In this document: piece after piece, positions 7,967-14,372 of the stretch | Numbering within the stretch: position 1 is the first letter of the stretch | How the letters are laid out: each line of letters opens with the position of its first letter | Origin: an archaeon | GTDB lineage: Archaea > Micrarchaeota > Micrarchaeia > CAILAH01 | Direction of reading: 5' to 3' | NCBI GenBank assembly: GCA_024274875.1 | Contig: JAJSAH010000017.1 | Coordinates: 1 to 34,896 of the forward strand | Length of the DNA stretch: 34,896 bases | Program-made: the position numbers and the translations under genes | The notes under the pieces: model-generated | What the model was told of the DNA's origin: nothing | What the model saw: the letters and a program-made list of their open reading frames with translations, nothing else | Database searches by the model: none

Positions 7967-9325
7967 CTAAAATTCGAGAAATTCAAGCAGATCTTCTATG
8001 TTATGAACCTCTATCATATTTGCCCAACCGGGCCTATTAGTGCGCACCGCAGCTGCGAACACAATCGTATCCTTCTCAGAAAGGAAACCTCTCTCAAGGC
8101 ATAACAGCACGGCGCGCTGGACAAGGTTTCGTTTTGGAGCGGCATGCCACAACATAGGAATTACATTATACAATAAATTAAGCTCAAGCGATACATCTTT
8201 GCTGTCCGTTATAGCGATAATTGGCTTCGGAAGCTTAAACCTTGATATCAATCTTGCGACATACCCTGAGCGCGTAACGACCACAATCTTATCAATCTCC
8301 TTCTTTGATGCAATTGAATGCAATGTCTTGCTGAGTATGTCTGATATCGGCTCTATGCTTTTTACGCATGTTTGCTCGGGTATTTTCGTGCGCACATAAG
8401 GAGCCACATGCTTGGATGCCTTCTTAACCTCGCGAATTGCATTTATAGGATGCTTGCCAACAGCAGTTTCATTTGATAGCATGATTGCATCAGCGCCATC
8501 AAGAACTGCGTTTGCAATATCGCTCACTTCGGCGCGTGTTGGCACAGGGTTGTTAATCATAGAATACAAAACCTGTGTTGCAACAATGCTCGGTTTTGCG
8601 TAATTATTGGCTATCTCTATCATATGTTTTTGCAGTATCGGAACATGCTCTGCTGGAACTTCTATTCCCAAATCACCTCTCGCAACCATAACGCCATCCG
8701 CCTCATCAATTATGCTGTGTATATTCTTTATTCCTTCCGTATTCTCAATCTTCGCTATTATGCGAGCATCAGTAAACCTTCTCGCCTCTTTTATATCTCT
8801 AACTGTCCTCGTGTATGAGAGGGAGACAAAGGTTGGGTCGATCGATTTAAGCGTTTGCACATCAGTTTTTTTAAGGGCAGGAAATTTCACTGACCTGCCT
8901 TTCAAATTCACTCCTGAACGGTTCTTAATAAGCACATTGTCTTCTGCTTTGAAAGTCATCTCTTTTTTGTATTTTGAAATTAGTTTGAGCGATACCCTGC
9001 CATCATCTAAATATATCCTGTCGCCCACTTTTATGTGCGGGTATAAATTTTGGTCAAACTGCACCATGGATGATTTGGAAGCGCCAATTACTACTTTCTC
9101 GCCTTTCTTAACCTTAATGCTAGCTGAGGTTTGTATGCGAACTTCGGGTCCGCTCGTATCAATCATCACGGGTACGCCATGCCTTTCAAGCTTTCTGAAA
9201 ACCTTTGCGGCATCTTCAGGAGTTTGATGCGATATGTTCTGCCTCAGCACATCTGCTTCCCTGCACACTTTTGCAAGAATTGCATCCTCATAAACTGCCG
9301 GTCCGTATGTTGCGATTACTTTCAT
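7967..9325 (-). CDS. pyk: Pyruvate kinase
   Basis: Pyruvate kinase converts PEP and ADP to pyruvate and ATP in the last step of glycolysis. From the ATG at 9325 the protein is 452 residues, normal for the family. Visible active-site elements are LRQNISH (R28, N30, S32), DTSGPEVR near 56-63 (the usual DTKGPE has Ser in place of Lys; the Glu at the position linked to potassium dependence is kept), KIENTEG with the catalytic Lys, ARGDLGIEVP for Mg binding, and PTRAEVSDIANAVLDGADA. The allosteric-type C-terminal domain is present. The frame stays open up to 9592, but that extension runs through the tRNA-Glu gene and two copies of a repeat. A TTTAAA box centred at 9350.5, 25.5 nt upstream, supports 9325 and a leaderless mRNA. 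Confidence 0.95.
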   Translation of the reverse strand: MKVIATYGPAVYEDAILAKVCREADVLRQNISHQTPEDAAKVFRKLERHGVPVMIDTSGPEVRIQTSASIKVKKGEKVVIGASKSSMVQFDQNLYPHIKVGDRIYLDDGRVSLKLISKYKKEMTFKAEDNVLIKNRSGVNLKGRSVKFPALKKTDVQTLKSIDPTFVSLSYTRTVRDIKEARRFTDARIIAKIENTEGIKNIHSIIDEADGVMVARGDLGIEVPAEHVPILQKHMIEIANNYAKPSIVATQVLYSMINNPVPTRAEVSDIANAVLDGADAIMLSNETAVGKHPINAIREVKKASKHVAPYVRTKIPEQTCVKSIEPISDILSKTLHSIASKKEIDKIVVVTRSGYVARLISRFKLPKPIIAITDSKDVSLELNLLYNVIPMLWHAAPKRNLVQRAVLLCLERGFLSEKDTIVFAAAVRTNRPGWANMIEVHNIEDLLEFLEF

Positions 9326-9347
9326 TGTAGTATAATCCAAAGCAGAA

Positions 9348-9353
9348 TTTAAA
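9348..9353 (-). promoter_or_regulatory. TATA box of pyruvate kinase
   Basis: TTTAAA is centred 25.5 nt upstream of the ATG at 9325, the spacing seen at the other leaderless starts in this window. It fixes the gene start well downstream of the longest open frame. Confidence 0.6.
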
Positions 9354-9369
9354 AACATGATTTTATGTC

Positions 9370-9412
9370 TGCAAGGCAGGTGCGCGAATGAAGTGAGTGC
9401 TCCTGCCGGGAT
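9370..9412. repeat. 43-bp direct repeat, copy 1 (contains tRNA-Glu 3' fragment)
   Basis: It matches 9454-9496 at 42 of 43 bases (difference at 9389/9473). The last 15 bases are the complement of the tRNA-Glu 3' end, from the T stem to the discriminator. The unit contains GGCAGG and CCTGCC as an inverted repeat, so it can fold into a hairpin. Here no intact tRNA follows. Confidence 0.9.
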
Positions 9413-9453
9413 CGAGGTTTGCGAAGCAAAGCGAGAGTGGCAAATCGAAGATT
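9413..9453. other. Spacer between the repeat copies, with small hairpins
   Basis: This short stretch holds two small inverted repeats, TTTGC-GAA-GCAAA and GCAAAT-CGAAG-ATTTGC. No gene is seen. Confidence 0.5.
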
Positions 9454-9496
9454 TGCAAGGCAGGTGCGCGAACGAAGTGAGTGCTCCTGCCGGGAT
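9454..9496. repeat. 43-bp direct repeat, copy 2 (at tRNA-Glu 3' end)
   Basis: This copy spans the true 3' end and trailer of the tRNA-Glu gene. It lies 84 bp from copy 1, a multiple of three, so both are translated to the same peptide (IPAGALTSFAHLPC) in the open frame upstream of pyk. Confidence 0.9.
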
Positions 9497-9576
9497 TTGA
9501 ACCCGGGTCTCCGGCTTTCGCCAGAAGGTCTTTCTGCGAGAGGCCGGCATCCTTAACCGAGCTAGACTACAGGAGC
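9482..9576 (-). tRNA. tRNA-Glu (anticodon CUC) with a 20-nt intron at 37/38
   Basis: Read on the minus strand, the acceptor GCTCCTG (9576-9570) pairs perfectly with CAGGAGC (9489-9483), with A73 at 9482. The anticodon stem is CCGGC (9547-9543) with GCCGG (9515-9511). C32-T33 precede the anticodon CTC at 9540-9538, then G37 (9537). The T arm is CCGGG-TTCAAAT-CCCGG. Removing 20 nt (9536-9517) gives a normal 75-nt tRNA with loop CTCTCGA. The splice site fits a relaxed bulge-helix-bulge: CTCT against GGCG (one mismatch, one G-U), 3-nt bulges CGC and AAA, and an intron stem AGAA/TTCT. The CCA end is not encoded. Confidence 0.9.
9517..9536 (-). other. Intron of tRNA-Glu(CUC)
   Basis: The 20-nt insertion after G37 has a 4-5 bp stem (CAGAA with TTCTG) and a 5-nt loop. 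Its boundaries are fixed by the two 3-nt bulges and by the need to leave a 7-nt anticodon loop. Confidence 0.75.
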
Positions 9577-9624
9577 AATGTTTAATGTTCAACAGACCAA
9601 AACTGAAATGCTTTCAGGGTGGGA

Positions 9625-9676
9625 AGGGTTGCGAAGGGCGGGTCTGGCGCCCTTCGACCGAGCTAGACTACAGGAG
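9625..9676 (-). pseudogene. Truncated tRNA-Glu-like pseudogene with hairpin
   Basis: Bases 9657-9676 are identical to 9556-9575, the acceptor 5' strand and D arm of the tRNA-Glu, about 101 bp upstream in the same orientation. The match then breaks and runs into a perfect 9-bp inverted repeat (9632-9640 with 9648-9656, 7-nt loop). Part of that hairpin (AGACCCG on the minus strand) resembles the tRNA variable-loop and T-stem junction. No complementary acceptor 3' strand is present, so it cannot form a tRNA. A decayed tandem copy is the simplest reading; a tRNA-derived small RNA is possible. Confidence 0.6.
9632..9656. repeat. Perfect 9-bp stem-loop
   Basis: CGAAGGGCG at 9632-9640 and CGCCCTTCG at 9648-9656 form a GC-rich hairpin with loop GGTCTGG, abutting the tRNA-like fragment. 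It could be a processing or termination structure or a relic of the pseudogene. Confidence 0.7.
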
Positions 9677-9705
9677 TCCGCATACTGTTTTATGAATAAA
9701 AGGCA

Positions 9706-9711
9706 TTTAAA
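9706..9711 (+). promoter_or_regulatory. TATA box of the 342-aa lipoprotein gene
   Basis: TTTAAA is centred 25.5 nt upstream of the ATG at 9734, indicating a leaderless transcript. Confidence 0.6.
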
Positions 9712-9733
9712 TATTACCCCTGAATATTAATCT

Positions 9734-10762
9734 ATGAATGTGCGCGCGATTGCGTTTATGCTTATGCTTGCGGCAGGCCTTATGCTGAGCGGATGCATAA
9801 CTCCTATAACTCCTGAACCGCCGCAGAAAGAACCTCCAAAGCAAGACATAATTCCTAACGAATCCATCGCTGATAAAAATGCCACTGTTAAGGAGCCTAT
9901 AATTATCGGGCCTTGCCAGGGATACTCAATAAGCGAGGTTGACGGATGCCTGTACAACATATCGTTATGCAGCCATATTTCATCGATGCAATTGAAAGAT
10001 CAGTGTTATTATAATTCAGCGAACTGCACAGAGATATTGAATGAATCTCTCAGGAGCGAGTGCGCGCTTAAAGCAAAGCTTGCTGAGTGCGAGAAGGAAG
10101 ACAACATCAACCTATGCAAAGCGCTTTCCACAGGTGATCCATTATACTGCGGCGTGAATGAAAACTGCATACTTAAATACTCTTATGAAAAAGGCGATGA
10201 CAGCACGTGCTCAATCCTCGATGATTATGCTAAGTATGCGTGCGTTGCGGCTGCGAGGGCTAATTACAGAGTATGTTATGAGATGCAGTATGAAGCTTCG
10301 CAAAAAGAATGCCTTAAATTGTACGCTAGCATTACAGGCGTTGATGGAAACATCTGCTCAAAGATAAGTTTTGCGGATTACAGGGAAGACTGCTACAAAG
10401 GAGTTGCCGAAAACACCCTTGATTATTCAAACTGCCTGCTCATTGGAACATATAAACTTCATAGGGAATGCCTTTCAAACGTTGCAACAAATACAGGTAA
10501 TGCCACCATATGCGAAAAACTGAGGCAGTTTTATACGGAAAAGGAATGGCAAGAAGATGTTGATTTCTGCAAAACACGAGTCGCTCAGGTTAATTATAAA
10601 CCCCAAATATGCCAGGAGTTGAAGAACACCGGATATAGGCAGGGTTGTTTTGGAGGCAGCATAGTGGATGGGAAAGTGCAAAAAGAGGACTGCGATATGA
10701 TAGATAAGAACCAATTCCCCGAATGGAGCGATGAGTGCTACAAACGCGCAGCAAAAGAATAG
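9734..10762 (+). CDS. Secreted lipoprotein with Cys-pair helical repeats
   Basis: The 342-residue protein has a signal peptide with lipobox LSGC (Cys21), then a Pro-rich linker to about residue 45. The rest is built of about nine imperfect units of 30-35 residues. Each has two cysteines 10-15 residues apart, often as C-x2-I-x5-R-x2-C-x3-VA (examples: NICSKISFADYREDC, SNCLLIGTYKLHREC). The pattern suggests stacked helical hairpins, each closed by a disulfide, on the outer face of the membrane. I do not recognise a named family and assign no function. It is a single-gene unit with its own TATA box and ends 4 nt before the convergent ATP synthase subunit D gene. A T-rich stretch directly follows its stop codon. 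Confidence 0.85.
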   Translation: MNVRAIAFMLMLAAGLMLSGCITPITPEPPQKEPPKQDIIPNESIADKNATVKEPIIIGPCQGYSISEVDGCLYNISLCSHISSMQLKDQCYYNSANCTEILNESLRSECALKAKLAECEKEDNINLCKALSTGDPLYCGVNENCILKYSYEKGDDSTCSILDDYAKYACVAAARANYRVCYEMQYEASQKECLKLYASITGVDGNICSKISFADYREDCYKGVAENTLDYSNCLLIGTYKLHRECLSNVATNTGNATICEKLRQFYTEKEWQEDVDFCKTRVAQVNYKPQICQELKNTGYRQGCFGGSIVDGKVQKEDCDMIDKNQFPEWSDECYKRAAKE

Positions 10763-10766
10763 TTGT

Positions 10767-11372
10767 TTATTTTGATTTCAGCATTTTCAGCACGAAAAAT
10801 CCTTCTCTTTCCATTTCTTCGAGGCGCAGCGTAATCTGCTTGCCCTCCTCTTCAAGTTTTGGAATGAGTATATATTCAAGCGCATTTACCCTCCGTTTCG
10901 TTTTCTCGATTTCTTTAATTATTCTTTTGAGCGCATTTTCAGTTTCAGCAAGCATGATTATCATGTCTAACACTTGCGAGAATCTTTTAACCACCTCATC
11001 AACGCTGTAATCGGTCGCAAGCGTGCTGTACGACTGCTCGCTGACCTTCTCGCGTTTTATCTCAGGTATTCTAACGCCCATCACATTGCGCTCTTTAACC
11101 TGTATCGCATACGGCTCGTCTATTCCCTCCGCAGCGACATTCAATATGAGAGGCCCATGCCTCAATTCAACAACTGCCATTCTTTGATATACTTCATACA
11201 GTTCTTCATTGAGCTTCTCGCGCAGATCGCTGGCCTTTGAATATATTTTAAAAAATTCCATTATCAGCGCATCTCTCTTCTGTTTAAGCAACTTGTGCCC
11301 TTTTGTCGCTAGCTTTTTTCTATCCTTTATTTTCATTAGTTCCATTCGCGTTGGTATCACTTGCTCTGGCAT
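10767..11372 (-). CDS. atpD: A-type ATP synthase subunit D
   Basis: This 201-residue protein is the central-stalk D subunit of the archaeal A/V-type ATP synthase, which rotates inside the AB hexamer. The N terminus PTRMELMKIK is diagnostic, and the protein is a long antiparallel coiled coil (residues about 10-70 and 130-195). The ATG at 11372 gives the standard family N terminus. It also has a TTTAAA box centred 25.5 nt upstream; longer readings (ATG at 11378 or further up) cross the promoter. None of the other A-ATPase subunits is next to it, so it is separated from its usual operon. It is divergent from gatE with a shared promoter and convergent with the 342-aa lipoprotein gene. Confidence 0.94.
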   Translation of the reverse strand: MPEQVIPTRMELMKIKDRKKLATKGHKLLKQKRDALIMEFFKIYSKASDLREKLNEELYEVYQRMAVVELRHGPLILNVAAEGIDEPYAIQVKERNVMGVRIPEIKREKVSEQSYSTLATDYSVDEVVKRFSQVLDMIIMLAETENALKRIIKEIEKTKRRVNALEYILIPKLEEEGKQITLRLEEMEREGFFVLKMLKSK

Positions 11373-11390
11373 GTGCATATTATATAAGCT

Positions 11391-11402
11391 AAGTTTTAAA
11401 GC
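11391..11402. promoter_or_regulatory. Shared TATA-like box between atpD and gatE
   Basis: TTTAAA at 11395-11400 (centre 11397.5) lies 25.5 nt from the atpD ATG (11372) and 26.5 nt from the gatE ATG (11424). One site can thus place leaderless starts in both directions. A second A/T stretch at 11379-11387 is too close to either start. Confidence 0.65.
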
Positions 11403-11423
11403 GTTTTGCTGAGAGAATATTGC

Positions 11424-13214
11424 ATGAATGATGGCGAAGTAAAAATTGGTTTGGAGATTCATCAGAGGTTGAACACAGGAAAACTGTTCTGCAGATGCCC
11501 ATCCGCATCCAACGGCGAGGTTAAGAACATCTTGAAACGCAGGTTGCATATAGTAAAGAGCGAGCTTGGGGAAGAGGATATAGCCGCGCAGGTTGAGGAG
11601 CTCAAGAGCAAGGAATTCACTTATTACATTTACGATAATTCATGCCTTGTTGAGTGCGATGAAGAACCTCCGCACCCTATGAATAACACTGCGCTGCACG
11701 TATGCCTTGCCGTTGCGCAGCATCTCAACATGGACATAGTTGACCAAATATTTGTGATGAGAAAAACCGTGATAGATGGGAGCAATACTTCTGGGTTTCA
11801 GCGCACCGCCATTATTGGACTGGGCGGCCGCATAGCGAGCAGCAAAGGCGATGTCGGTGTGCAAACATTATGCATCGAAGAGGAAAGTTCAAGCATAATC
11901 GGAAAGCGCGAAGAAGGCAAGTTTGGGTTGGACAGATTGGGCATTCCGCTTATTGAGATTGCCACTGCTCCGGATATTAAAGACGGCGAGCATGCACGCG
12001 AAGTGGCGAAGAGCATAGGCATGATGCTGCGAATGACTGGCAAATCTGCAAGAGGAATCGGAACTATACGGCAGGATTTGAATATATCTATACCTGGAGG
12101 TGCGAGAGTTGAGATAAAAGGCGTGCAAGAGCTTGATGATATACCGAAAATAGTTGATAATGAAATCTTGAGGCAAAAACAATTGCTTCAAATTATTAAC
12201 AAGCTTCCGAACAAGGCGCCTTCTGTAAAAGATATTGAATACATCGATGTTACAGATGAATTTGCAAACGGCAAAAAATGGATTGTTAAAATGATTGAAA
12301 AAGGTGCTAAAGTTATTGCAGTGAAACTCCCTGCCATGAAGGGATTGCTGGGGATTGAGCTGTGCGAAGGGCGCAGGTATGGAAGCGAACTCAGCGATTA
12401 TGCAAAATCATACGGGTTTGGCGGGCTGATGCACGGCGATGAAGATTTTGAAAAATACGGAGTAAGCAGGAGAGATATTGAGAAGCGGTTAAAACTTGGC
12501 AGAAATGATTCATACGCAATCCTCATCGGAGCATTTGATAGTAGAATGAAATTAGCATTCAATGCATTGGTTGAGCGCGCGTATCTCAAACGCATCCCAG
12601 AAGAAACGCGCAGAGTTGCGAAAGGCGGGATTACTCAATACATGAGGCCTATGGCAACCGGTGCAAGGATGTATCCTGAGACGGACATTAAACCAATACT
12701 CGTAGACAAATCACTCATTTTAGAATCGAAAAAATATGCGCCGCGCGATCCTGCGCAAGTATTGAAAGAGATTGAGAAGGACACCAACAAGGATTTGGCA
12801 GTGCAATTGATTCGCTCTCCATTTTTAGGAACATATTACAGCGCGATTAAGCGCGGCATACCTGCAAAAACTGCCGCGGTCATGCTTGTTAACACGCTAA
12901 AAAGCATATCAAGAGACGGGCTTGACATACAGAACATTGATGAAGACCAGATTCTTGAAGCGCTTGAGCAATATAGGGATAAGAAAATTACAAAGAAAGG
13001 CATCGAAGAAGTGTTGAGGCGCTTGTGCGCGAAAGAGGGAAATGTTGCGCAGATAATTAAAGAACACAGTTTGGAAAGGATCTGCGGTGATAAGCTTGCA
13101 AAGATAGGTAAGAAATTTAATTGGGACATTAAAAAAATAATGAGCATGCACAGAATGAACATTGATGCTGAAGAACTTATGGCGCTCAGAAAAAAACATG
13201 CGCAAAAAGGTTAA
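11424..13214 (+). CDS. gatE: Glu-tRNA(Gln) amidotransferase subunit E
   Basis: GatE works with GatD to convert Glu-tRNA(Gln) to Gln-tRNA(Gln) in archaea, acting as the kinase/transamidase and tRNA-binding subunit. The protein has 596 residues. The N-terminal KIGLEIHQRLNTGKLFCRCPS signature is followed by GSNTSGFQRTAIIGLGG in the GatB/E catalytic cradle. An AspRS-like GAD insertion (around LMHGDEDFEKYGVS) is specific to GatE, and the C-terminal YqeY-like tail domain is present. The ATG at 11424 is chosen over 11406 because it matches the family N terminus and sits 26.5 nt from the TATA-like box. gatD is not in the window. The last 4 nt overlap the convergent pdaD gene. Confidence 0.97.
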   Translation: MNDGEVKIGLEIHQRLNTGKLFCRCPSASNGEVKNILKRRLHIVKSELGEEDIAAQVEELKSKEFTYYIYDNSCLVECDEEPPHPMNNTALHVCLAVAQHLNMDIVDQIFVMRKTVIDGSNTSGFQRTAIIGLGGRIASSKGDVGVQTLCIEEESSSIIGKREEGKFGLDRLGIPLIEIATAPDIKDGEHAREVAKSIGMMLRMTGKSARGIGTIRQDLNISIPGGARVEIKGVQELDDIPKIVDNEILRQKQLLQIINKLPNKAPSVKDIEYIDVTDEFANGKKWIVKMIEKGAKVIAVKLPAMKGLLGIELCEGRRYGSELSDYAKSYGFGGLMHGDEDFEKYGVSRRDIEKRLKLGRNDSYAILIGAFDSRMKLAFNALVERAYLKRIPEETRRVAKGGITQYMRPMATGARMYPETDIKPILVDKSLILESKKYAPRDPAQVLKEIEKDTNKDLAVQLIRSPFLGTYYSAIKRGIPAKTAAVMLVNTLKSISRDGLDIQNIDEDQILEALEQYRDKKITKKGIEEVLRRLCAKEGNVAQIIKEHSLERICGDKLAKIGKKFNWDIKKIMSMHRMNIDAEELMALRKKHAQKG

Positions 13215-13684
13215 GATTGCAATCTCCATTCTTCAGGCTCATAAGTCGCAATGACAAGCGCGCATAGCGGTTGGTTTTCGCACATCCCGCCAACAATCTC
13301 ATAACTTAATTTGTATTGCTCATTCTTAAGCTCTTGCATATGAATCAGCGTTTTCTTTATTTTCTCTTCAACCGCATCCCTGCTGTCTCCAGTTATCTCA
13401 ACAAAATAACCCGACCCATCATTTCTCAAATACCATCCCAACCCTGCATACACATTTGTCAGGGTCTTTGATGTTTTGCAATAGCTAAGCACAACATAAA
13501 ACTTAGACCCATATGAGTACTGCTTTGATGTTTTCTTGCGCAATTCAACAACGCTCCCTTTGGGTATAACTGAGCTTAGGACTATGAGGTTTGCATCCCC
13601 CAACCCTACTCTGGCAAGCGCATCATGGAATGCTGCAAGTTCTGTAGGCCCTCTGCCCAACGCTGACATAACTTCGATTTTCAT
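13211..13684 (-). CDS. pdaD: Pyruvoyl-dependent arginine decarboxylase
   Basis: The enzyme decarboxylates arginine to agmatine, the precursor of polyamines and of agmatidine in archaeal tRNA-Ile. The proenzyme cleaves itself to create a pyruvoyl cofactor. The site is visible as LSSVIPKG, with cleavage expected between S37 and S38 (numbered from 13684). The downstream region keeps the family pattern, ending with an Ala/Cys-rich segment (CALVIATYEPEEW). At 157 residues it is close to family length. The ATG at 13684 is preferred over a TTG at 13705 because the A/T box centred near 13710.5 is 26.5 nt upstream of 13684. It is divergent from the Ogg2 gene and convergent with gatE (TTAA overlap). 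Confidence 0.92.
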   Translation of the reverse strand: MKIEVMSALGRGPTELAAFHDALARVGLGDANLIVLSSVIPKGSVVELRKKTSKQYSYGSKFYVVLSYCKTSKTLTNVYAGLGWYLRNDGSGYFVEITGDSRDAVEEKIKKTLIHMQELKNEQYKLSYEIVGGMCENQPLCALVIATYEPEEWRLQS

Positions 13685-13704
13685 CGAGGAGAAATAAGTT
13701 TTCA

Positions 13705-13717
13705 ATTATTAAAAAGG
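13705..13717. promoter_or_regulatory. Shared TATA-like box between pdaD and ogg
   Basis: A TTATTAAAAA-type block centred near 13710.5 is 26.5 nt from the pdaD ATG (13684) and 32.5 nt from the ogg ATG (13743). For ogg this would leave a leader of only a few nucleotides. No other strong box lies in the 58-bp gap. Confidence 0.5.
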
Positions 13718-13742
13718 TTTTGTTTGGATAAAATACATAGAT

Positions 13743-14372
13743 ATGATGAACGAACTCATAGAACAAATTAGAAAGATAGATGAGGAGATAAGAGAGGATA
13801 TAGATTTGCGGTGGGATGAATTCCGAAAGATGAAGAGAAAAGGCGAGCGCGTGTGGTTTTCTGAGCTATGCTTTTGCATACTCACTGCAAACACATCTGC
13901 TGAGATGGGCATAAAGGTTCAAAAAACGCTTGGTTATGAAGGGTTCGCCAAGAGCAAACCAGTTATGCTGCCCAAACTGTTGAAAAAATGCAATGCGCGC
14001 TTCTACAACAAGCGCGCCGAATACATACTGCGCGCAAGAAAATATGATGGCAAGCTTAAACGGATAATCCAATCCATGGACAATCAATTTAAGGCGAGAG
14101 AATGGCTCTCAAAAAACATAATGGGAGTGGGTTATAAAGAGGCAAGCCATTTCCTAAGGAATGTTGGCTATGGCGACTTGGCAATACTTGATAAGCACAT
14201 ACTCCGCATACTGCGCAAGCACGATTTAATAGGCAGTTTTATGAGCATTAGCAAGAGGAGATATATCGCTATTGAGCATGTGCTTAGGAACATCAGCAAT
14301 GAACTGTACATGCCTCTCGGCAAACTTGATCTGTGCTTATGGTACTTAGAAACCGGTAAGGTGCTTAAATGA
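13743..14372 (+). CDS. ogg: 8-oxoguanine DNA glycosylase/AP lyase, Ogg2 type
   Basis: This bifunctional glycosylase/beta-lyase removes 8-oxoguanine from DNA. The 209-residue protein belongs to the helix-hairpin-helix GPD superfamily, Ogg2 branch of archaea. The signature is IMGVGYKEASHFLRNVGYG followed by AILDKHILRIL, placing the catalytic Lys at about 132 and the catalytic Asp at about 150. No iron-sulfur cluster cysteines follow, as expected for Ogg2. Adjacent ATGs at 13743 and 13746 are both possible. The stop overlaps the start of argS by 4 nt (ATGA at 14369-14372), so the two genes form a short operon, probably with translational coupling. Confidence 0.94.
   Translation: MMNELIEQIRKIDEEIREDIDLRWDEFRKMKRKGERVWFSELCFCILTANTSAEMGIKVQKTLGYEGFAKSKPVMLPKLLKKCNARFYNKRAEYILRARKYDGKLKRIIQSMDNQFKAREWLSKNIMGVGYKEASHFLRNVGYGDLAILDKHILRILRKHDLIGSFMSISKRRYIAIEHVLRNISNELYMPLGKLDLCLWYLETGKVLK

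Noticed and set aside
8607-9227. 206-codon plus-strand open frame opposite pyruvate kinase
   Set aside because: Antisense shadow of a strongly conserved enzyme; no start signal and no recognisable motif.
9370-9496. CRISPR array or integrative element boundary
   Set aside because: Only two repeat units with one spacer, no cas genes, no integrase; the 84-bp unit is tRNA-derived. Attachment-site history stays possible but is not shown.
9482-9676. Split tRNA (separate 5' and 3' halves)
   Set aside because: An intact cis-spliced tRNA-Glu is present, and the upstream fragment stops in the D loop rather than at the anticodon, so a trans-spliced half is unlikely.
11373-11549. Longer N terminus for ATP synthase subunit D
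   Set aside because: It would run through the divergent promoter and into gatE. The family N terminus and TATA spacing fix 11372.
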